Shown here: positions 38,389-42,161 of the stretch, piece after piece
How positions within the stretch are numbered: position 1 is the first letter of the stretch
How the letters are laid out: each line of letters opens with the position of its first letter
Assembly: GCA_004802705.1 (NCBI GenBank)
Contig: SGPL01000289.1
Span: forward strand, 1-42,161
Length of the DNA stretch: 42,161 nt
Direction: 5' to 3'
DNA from: Bondarzewia mesenterica
Lineage: Eukaryota; Basidiomycota; Agaricomycetes; Russulales; Bondarzewiaceae
Notes under the pieces: generated by a model
Databases searched by the model: none
Seen by the model: the letters and a program-made list of their open reading frames with translations, nothing else
Told to the model about the DNA's origin: nothing
Made by a program: the position numbers and the translations under genes

Positions 38389-38987
38389 TCACGCCGGAAG
38401 AGATCCCATGTTAACAATAGCCGGCAGGCTCTTCCGTAGGTCATAGGCATCTTTGGTGGCCTTGCTTGCCACTCTGAGACTTGGAAGCAGCGTCGCCTGG
38501 TCGGGAACGTTCGAATCAATCCACCCTTCATCCCTCAGCAATTGGATCACCTCCATCACCCAATCCCTACAATTCCACCCTTCAAATCTGACCGGTGACC
38601 ACCGGAGGATGCGCGGCAACGACCTAAGGCAGAGTGATGAATCATCGGATAAGCTACTGGAGGAGGCATCAAGTCGACGCCTTTTACCTCTCGTAGGGTA
38701 CCCAACTTGCTTTTCTTGATATTGCCAATGTGAACGCCACCAAGGCATTTCTTTGTGCTGCCCAACGTGACATTCTGGTCAATTAAAAGCCATTCGACCC
38801 TGCCATCTCGGTAATGGCGATCAACAACTTGGAAGCATGGTCCTTGCTGCTCTCGGGCCTTCGTGAACACGACGAGAGCCCAGTGGAGGTGCTCTTCCGT
38901 CCCTACGCCGTACTCGTCTCGCTCATATTGAACGAGCACTATGGGAAGCGTCTCATCAACTCCGAGTAAATCTGAGATCTTGTTCAT
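38389..38987 (-). CDS. Small protein with possible LRAT/NlpC-like His-Cys pair (177 aa)
   Basis: Exons are 38688-38987 and 38389-38623. Taken directly they are out of phase. Removing one T from the T4 at 38711-38714 gives exactly 178 codons and reads IKKASWVPYERSLPRI across the junction. The protein starts MNKISDLLGVDETLPIVLVQ. It then has EEHLHWALVVFTK, a beta-rich stretch (FQVVDRHYRDGRVEWLLIDQ) and, near the end, RFEGWNCRDWVMEVIQLLRD. I recall many agaricomycete proteins of this HWALVV...WNC-x-DWV layout, mostly unannotated. An early HW followed much later by NC-x-x-[FW]-V on a helix resembles the permuted papain-like LRAT/H-REV107/NlpC group. That would imply thiol acyltransferase or peptidase activity, but this is inference. 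Nothing in the context hints at a substrate. Confidence 0.65.
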
Positions 38988-39400
38988 GGTCAAGGATAGA
39001 CAGATGGCGTAGAAGCCCCGGCGATTCAAAGCAGAACTGGAGGAAGAGGTCGCAGCTCGGTCGCCTGAAGTTTCGAACACTGCTCTTACACAGCGGCGTT
39101 AGAAGCATTAGTGTCAAGGCGATTCTACCATCCTCATTGTTGTGTACACCGGAATCGGAAAACAATGAAAAAAGATCGAGTGGTCGCAAATTGGGAACGT
39201 TGTTCTGGCTTGTGATCGATGGTCGTCCGCGGTTTTCATATCTGATATCTGGGGTTAGTATCATCCTTTTGGCCGAAGATTTGATCGACGGTCGTTAATT
39301 CGTCGAAGCGATTTCTCAAAGTTTCTGACCTTACACGAACAATTTTTTGGGTTCTGGATTCAGGCGACGCGACTAACTGACGGTTACAATCTCTTGANNG
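38988..39400. other. Intergenic, no gene supported
   Basis: Upstream of the minus-strand gene, the frame above the ATG at 38987 stays open to about 39080 but offers no ATG. Two Ns lie at 39398-39399, where a plus-strand coiled-coil frame begins. Confidence 0.4.
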
Positions 39401-39893
39401 AAGAGCATCATGTGCAGCACCGCACGATAAGTTGAACAGGCAGCTCAAACAGTCACACCAGGAAGCTCTGGGGGCGGAAGAGACGGCGGCAATGGGATTT
39501 GGCGGAAGGAAACAGGAGGATCGAGCGTCTCCAACTTCAGTATGTTGCGGATCAGTTTAGTGCTTTTCAGCAAGCGCGCATGGAGGTCGAGCAGCTGAGC
39601 GCGGAAAGGAATGGGTTCAGAGCCGAAAGAGATCGGTGGATGATGGAAGGGAATGCGTCTGTGGCAGATAGAGACGTGCTCGGGAGGCGGGTGCATGATC
39701 TGACGGCGGAGACGAATGTCTTGAAGACGGAGAAAGCTGCTTTATTATCCCAGATAGAGGCCACACGACGCACCTCACACCTCAGCGGATACACCCTCTG
39801 CCGTTCACGGCTATGTTCACGATCCTATCGGTCAATCACAGGCTCAGGTTATTCGCTCGATACTGAGGCGAATTCAATGTAAGAATCTCGAAA
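39401..39893 (+). pseudogene. Coiled-coil gene fragment, ends unresolved
   Basis: Plus-strand frames encode a convincing heptad-like coiled coil: LNRQLKQSHQEALGAEETAA in one frame, then RRIERLQLQYVADQFSAFQQ, RMEVEQLSAERNGFRAERDR and ADRDVLGRRVHDLTAETNVL in another. The two frames join if one base is dropped near 39505-39515. A further frame change near 39780 leads into VHDPIGQSQAQVIRSILRRI. No ATG, complete splice set or stop could be placed with confidence. It is either a real gene damaged by the assembly errors seen elsewhere or a decayed copy. The coiled coil recalls the gene at the right edge but no close similarity was found by eye. Confidence 0.4.
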
Positions 39894-40023
39894 TCCTGTT
39901 CCGTGTAGCTCGATCTCCGGCTTAAAAAGAATGCTGATCAACGTAGCATTGGTATATTAGTTCAACGTCGATTGCATAGGCGTGACAAAATTCCGTCTAG
40001 TACTCACAACCCTATCGCCCTCG

Positions 40024-40396
40024 TCAAAGTTCATCTCTTTTCGTCCTGCCCTTGGGCGTTTGCACGTCGACCCTCAAGACTCCTTCCGCCTGTTTCGCCC
40101 TGAGGGCGTCCCGGATCGTCCCATCAGCCTTGTTCCACTCGTCGTTGGGCACACTGTATATATGGATATCTCTGAGCTCGCCTACCTACACACAGAATCA
40201 ACGCTCGCACGAGACCAGCGAGACAGGGCGGATAAAAGGGGAAGAANGCANGACGTACTTGGCCAATGTGTGCGAGGGCGGGGTGCACAGAAGACAGGGA
40301 GCCTGGGTCGGACAGGTAGGGAGATGAGGGGTTGAAGGTGATGGTGAGGTATGTGTGCGTCGAATAATTAACGTTGGGGTGCTGGTGTGAAGCCAT
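40024..40396 (-). CDS. Small conserved fungal protein ending in KRDEL (99 aa)
   Basis: Exons 40259-40396 and 40024-40185 join in phase (donor GTACGT, acceptor TGTAG) to exactly 100 codons. The sequence begins MASHQHPNVNYSTHTYLTIT and has SVHPALAHIGQVGELRDIHI, YSVPNDEWNKADGTIRDALR and VLRVDVQTPKGRTKRDEL at the end. Similar short basidiomycete proteins with a V-x-x-V-D-V-Q-x-P-K/R-x-R-TKR tail come to mind, none with a known function. The predicted fold is alpha/beta. There is no signal peptide, so the terminal RDEL probably does not act in ER retrieval. Two Ns at 40247 and 40251 lie in the intron. Confidence 0.7.
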
Positions 40397-41006
40397 CGAT
40401 GCTGTGCGTGATGGTGCTATTCGAGTGGATGGTGCGGAAACAAGCCGCTGGGTGCCCGATTAGGCAGGTGCTGTAGAAAGCGCGACTGCGGACAACCTGC
40501 ACTGCACATCGCATTGTCCGAGCGTGGCCTGTTCTTGAATGGATTCATCAGCGGGCATCGCCCCCAATATTGCCTGCCAGTCATCTTTTCATGGAGAATC
40601 AGGGTGTGCTGATCTGGGTGGCACACTGAGCAGCGGCGTGCGTGAGCATGTGGTCGTCCAGAAACACGCGAAAAAAAAGACAGATGAGTAGGTGCACGGG
40701 TCTGCGGAAGAAAATGAGAGGGAGATGCAAATGGGCAAGCAGTCGAGATTCCCACGGTTGTTACACGCTCCTCGTGCGAGGCAGACACGTTGTAGGCTGC
40801 GCGTTTCTCAAGTCTCTTTCTCTCATTCCAACGCGCTCGCCGCTCTGATTTATCTCGCTGATAGCTGACACACATACGCCATCCTTCGCCTAGCTCCTCG
40901 CATCTTCCTGAGCTCCACGCCGGCCTCTATCTTTGACTTTTCCCGTCGATGCGCCGGGGACCGGCTCGAATCCACCAACGCTGTTTCTTACGACAAATCC
41001 AAGACA
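40397..41006. promoter_or_regulatory. Divergent upstream region of the 99-aa and right-edge genes
   Basis: No TATA box is clear in this 610-bp spacer, which is pyrimidine-rich just before the ATG at 41007. A 152-codon minus-strand frame (40417-40875), rich in Arg, His and Pro, resembles no family and is probably chance. Confidence 0.4.
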
Positions 41007-42161
41007 ATGAACGCGCTTTGGAGCCTAATCTCTCAATATCTGCCCTCGATACGCATCTACAACGATTTAGCCGACTCCCTCTCCGACTACGACAGCGACG
41101 ACGAGCGCTTGTACGAGCTACCTACCGCGAACACCTACTTCCCCACAACCCCTCCGCCCCAAGCCCAGCGTCATGACCGGATACACGTCATGGGCGACCG
41201 TGCTACCAATACCCACCAGGGCCACCGCCAAAGGAGCTCTGGAGACGAAGACACAAGGAGCCAGGACGAGCAACGCCACACGCAGGAGATTCAAGAGCTC
41301 AAGTCACAAGTGCACACCCTGCAGCGCCAGCTCGTCGACCTTCAGTTCGATCTCTCCTCGACCAAAGGCGCGCTGGAGCACCAGCAATCGTCCAACTCTC
41401 ATCTTCTCTCCCAGAACAGCCGCATGCAAGGCGAGCTGGAGCAGGCTCGGAACGCACGACGCATGCAAGCCTCGGAGCTGCAGGAGCTTCGCTCTTCCTA
41501 CGCCAACCTCACTTCCTCCATGCGGACGCTGGAGTCCAACAATGAAGAACTCGCCACGCTCAAGTCGTTCCTCAACAAGACGGACGATTACACCGGTTCG
41601 CAGATCCTCCAGGCCGTGCAGGACCTCAATACCGAGATCGTCCAGCTCGCAGCTTCCGTCAGCGAGGAGTTCCCCCTAAGCCGGAGGAATGGCGATCTCT
41701 CGAAGGAATCGGATTGCGAGATCGTCAGAAACTCGATTGGGGAAGGGATGCTGGAACTCTTGAAAGACGGAGATCACGAGGAAGACCCGACGGTCGTGCA
41801 GTTGGCCGTGCAAGCTTGGGAGGTGTGGTGCTGCAAGCAAATAGTGCACTCGTTTTGCTTTGGTGTCTCTCCAGAGGTGGACAGGTTCCTGAGCGAGGTT
41901 TTCCGAGACATGCAAGTGGCTGGTAAGCAATCAGTACGACCTACCTTTTGCCCTCACCTCATTCGCTTCGTAGAACCTCAAGCCACCACATCGCGTTGGC
42001 GCTCTCTCACCCACATGCACACGCGCAACGTGCTTTCATCTCTTCCCGACTCCCCCGCTCCCGCCTACCCCAGCATCGCAGTCCCCGCCTACCCCTGCTC
42101 ACCCTCCTCGTCCACCCTCCCATCCCCCGTTTTCCCTCCGCCCTACCCCACGCCCCACTCA
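41007..42161 (+). CDS. Coiled-coil protein, partial, runs off the right edge
   Basis: Exon 1 (41007-41922) starts MNALWSLISQYLPSIRIYND. It has an acidic linker (DYDSDDERLYELPTANTYFP), a coiled coil of about 130 residues (QEIQELKSQVHTLQRQLVDL and onward) and a conserved globular block: KTDDYTGSQILQAVQDLNTE, EIVQLAASVSEEF, AWEVWCCKQIVHSFCFG. An intron at 41923-41973 (GTAAGC...TTCGTAG) leads to EPQATTSRWRSLTHMHTRN, after which the sequence is Pro/Ser-rich to the window end. Without splicing the frame is also open to the edge. I recall the SGSQI-QAVQDLNTEI-QLAA block from many agaricomycete coiled-coil proteins of unknown function, where it is present in multiple copies per genome. The C-terminus is missing. 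Confidence 0.75.
   Translation, partial: MNALWSLISQYLPSIRIYNDLADSLSDYDSDDERLYELPTANTYFPTTPPPQAQRHDRIHVMGDRATNTHQGHRQRSSGDEDTRSQDEQRHTQEIQELKSQVHTLQRQLVDLQFDLSSTKGALEHQQSSNSHLLSQNSRMQGELEQARNARRMQASELQELRSSYANLTSSMRTLESNNEELATLKSFLNKTDDYTGSQILQAVQDLNTEIVQLAASVSEEFPLSRRNGDLSKESDCEIVRNSIGEGMLELLKDGDHEEDPTVVQLAVQAWEVWCCKQIVHSFCFGVSPEVDRFLSEVFRDMQVAGKQSVRPTFCPHLIRFVEPQATTSRWRSLTHMHTRNVLSSLPDSPAPAYPSIAVPAYPCSPSSSTLPSPVFPPPYPTPHS

Noticed and set aside
40417..40875. 152-codon minus-strand frame with several Cys and His
   Set aside because: The Cys/His spacing fits no zinc-finger class, the frame covers the likely promoter of the right-edge gene, and Arg/Pro-rich composition suggests chance.
40940..40985. 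TTCGAATCC-like motif resembling a tRNA T-arm
   Set aside because: No acceptor, D or anticodon stem can be folded in the preceding 70 bases.

Overview
The window looks like nuclear DNA of a filamentous basidiomycete, most likely an agaricomycete. It is gene-dense and both strands are used. Nearly every gene is cut by introns of about 50-90 bp with GT-AG ends, some with a CTAAC/CTNAC branch site. The gene set is fungal: a Zn2Cys6 regulator, a SWI1-type ARID protein, a Nup159-type FG nucleoporin, an Lsb1/Pin3-type SH3 protein. I see no transposon, CRISPR array, rRNA or convincing tRNA. All gene models were spliced by hand from donor and acceptor sites, reading frame and family similarity.

Left part (1-9.3 kb): a BAR-like coiled-coil protein (-, 496-3407), a Zn2Cys6 transcription factor (-, 4354-7776) and, divergent from it, a TMEM41-like VTT membrane protein (+, 7946-9314). 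About 3.2 kb without a supportable gene follows. Middle (12.5-32.7 kb): a SWI1-like SWI/SNF subunit (+), a CobW/ZNG1-type metal-chaperone GTPase (-) divergent from the Nup159 homologue (+), a pICln homologue (-) divergent from an Lsb1/Pin3-like SH3 protein (+), a 17-exon proline iminopeptidase (+) and chaperonin subunit CCT5 (-). Right part (32.9-42.2 kb): the PP2A catalytic subunit (+) divergent from CCT5, a putative mitochondrial protein (-), an APH-like kinase (+), a small protein with a possible LRAT/NlpC-like His/Cys pair (-), a coiled-coil gene fragment (+), a 99-residue protein ending in RDEL (-) and a coiled-coil protein running off the right edge (+).

The genes do not form one pathway; most are housekeeping genes: chromatin remodelling, nuclear export, snRNP assembly, protein folding, phosphatase signalling, metal delivery and actin/endocytosis. 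Two signals stand out. First, at least eleven sites in eight genes need exactly one base removed, in almost every case from a homopolymer run, to restore a recognisable protein; five finished models then sum to whole codons. With the scattered Ns this points to a systematic +1 error in the assembly, although decay or polymorphism is possible. Second, the introns are unusual: four GC-AG introns whose use is forced by protein family and frame, exons as short as 12 and 15 nt, and a PP2A gene whose stop codon sits alone behind a 60-nt, stop-free, in-frame intron. Retaining that intron would bury the regulatory DYFL tail. Two divergent promoters also carry clusters of the heptamer TGTCACA.
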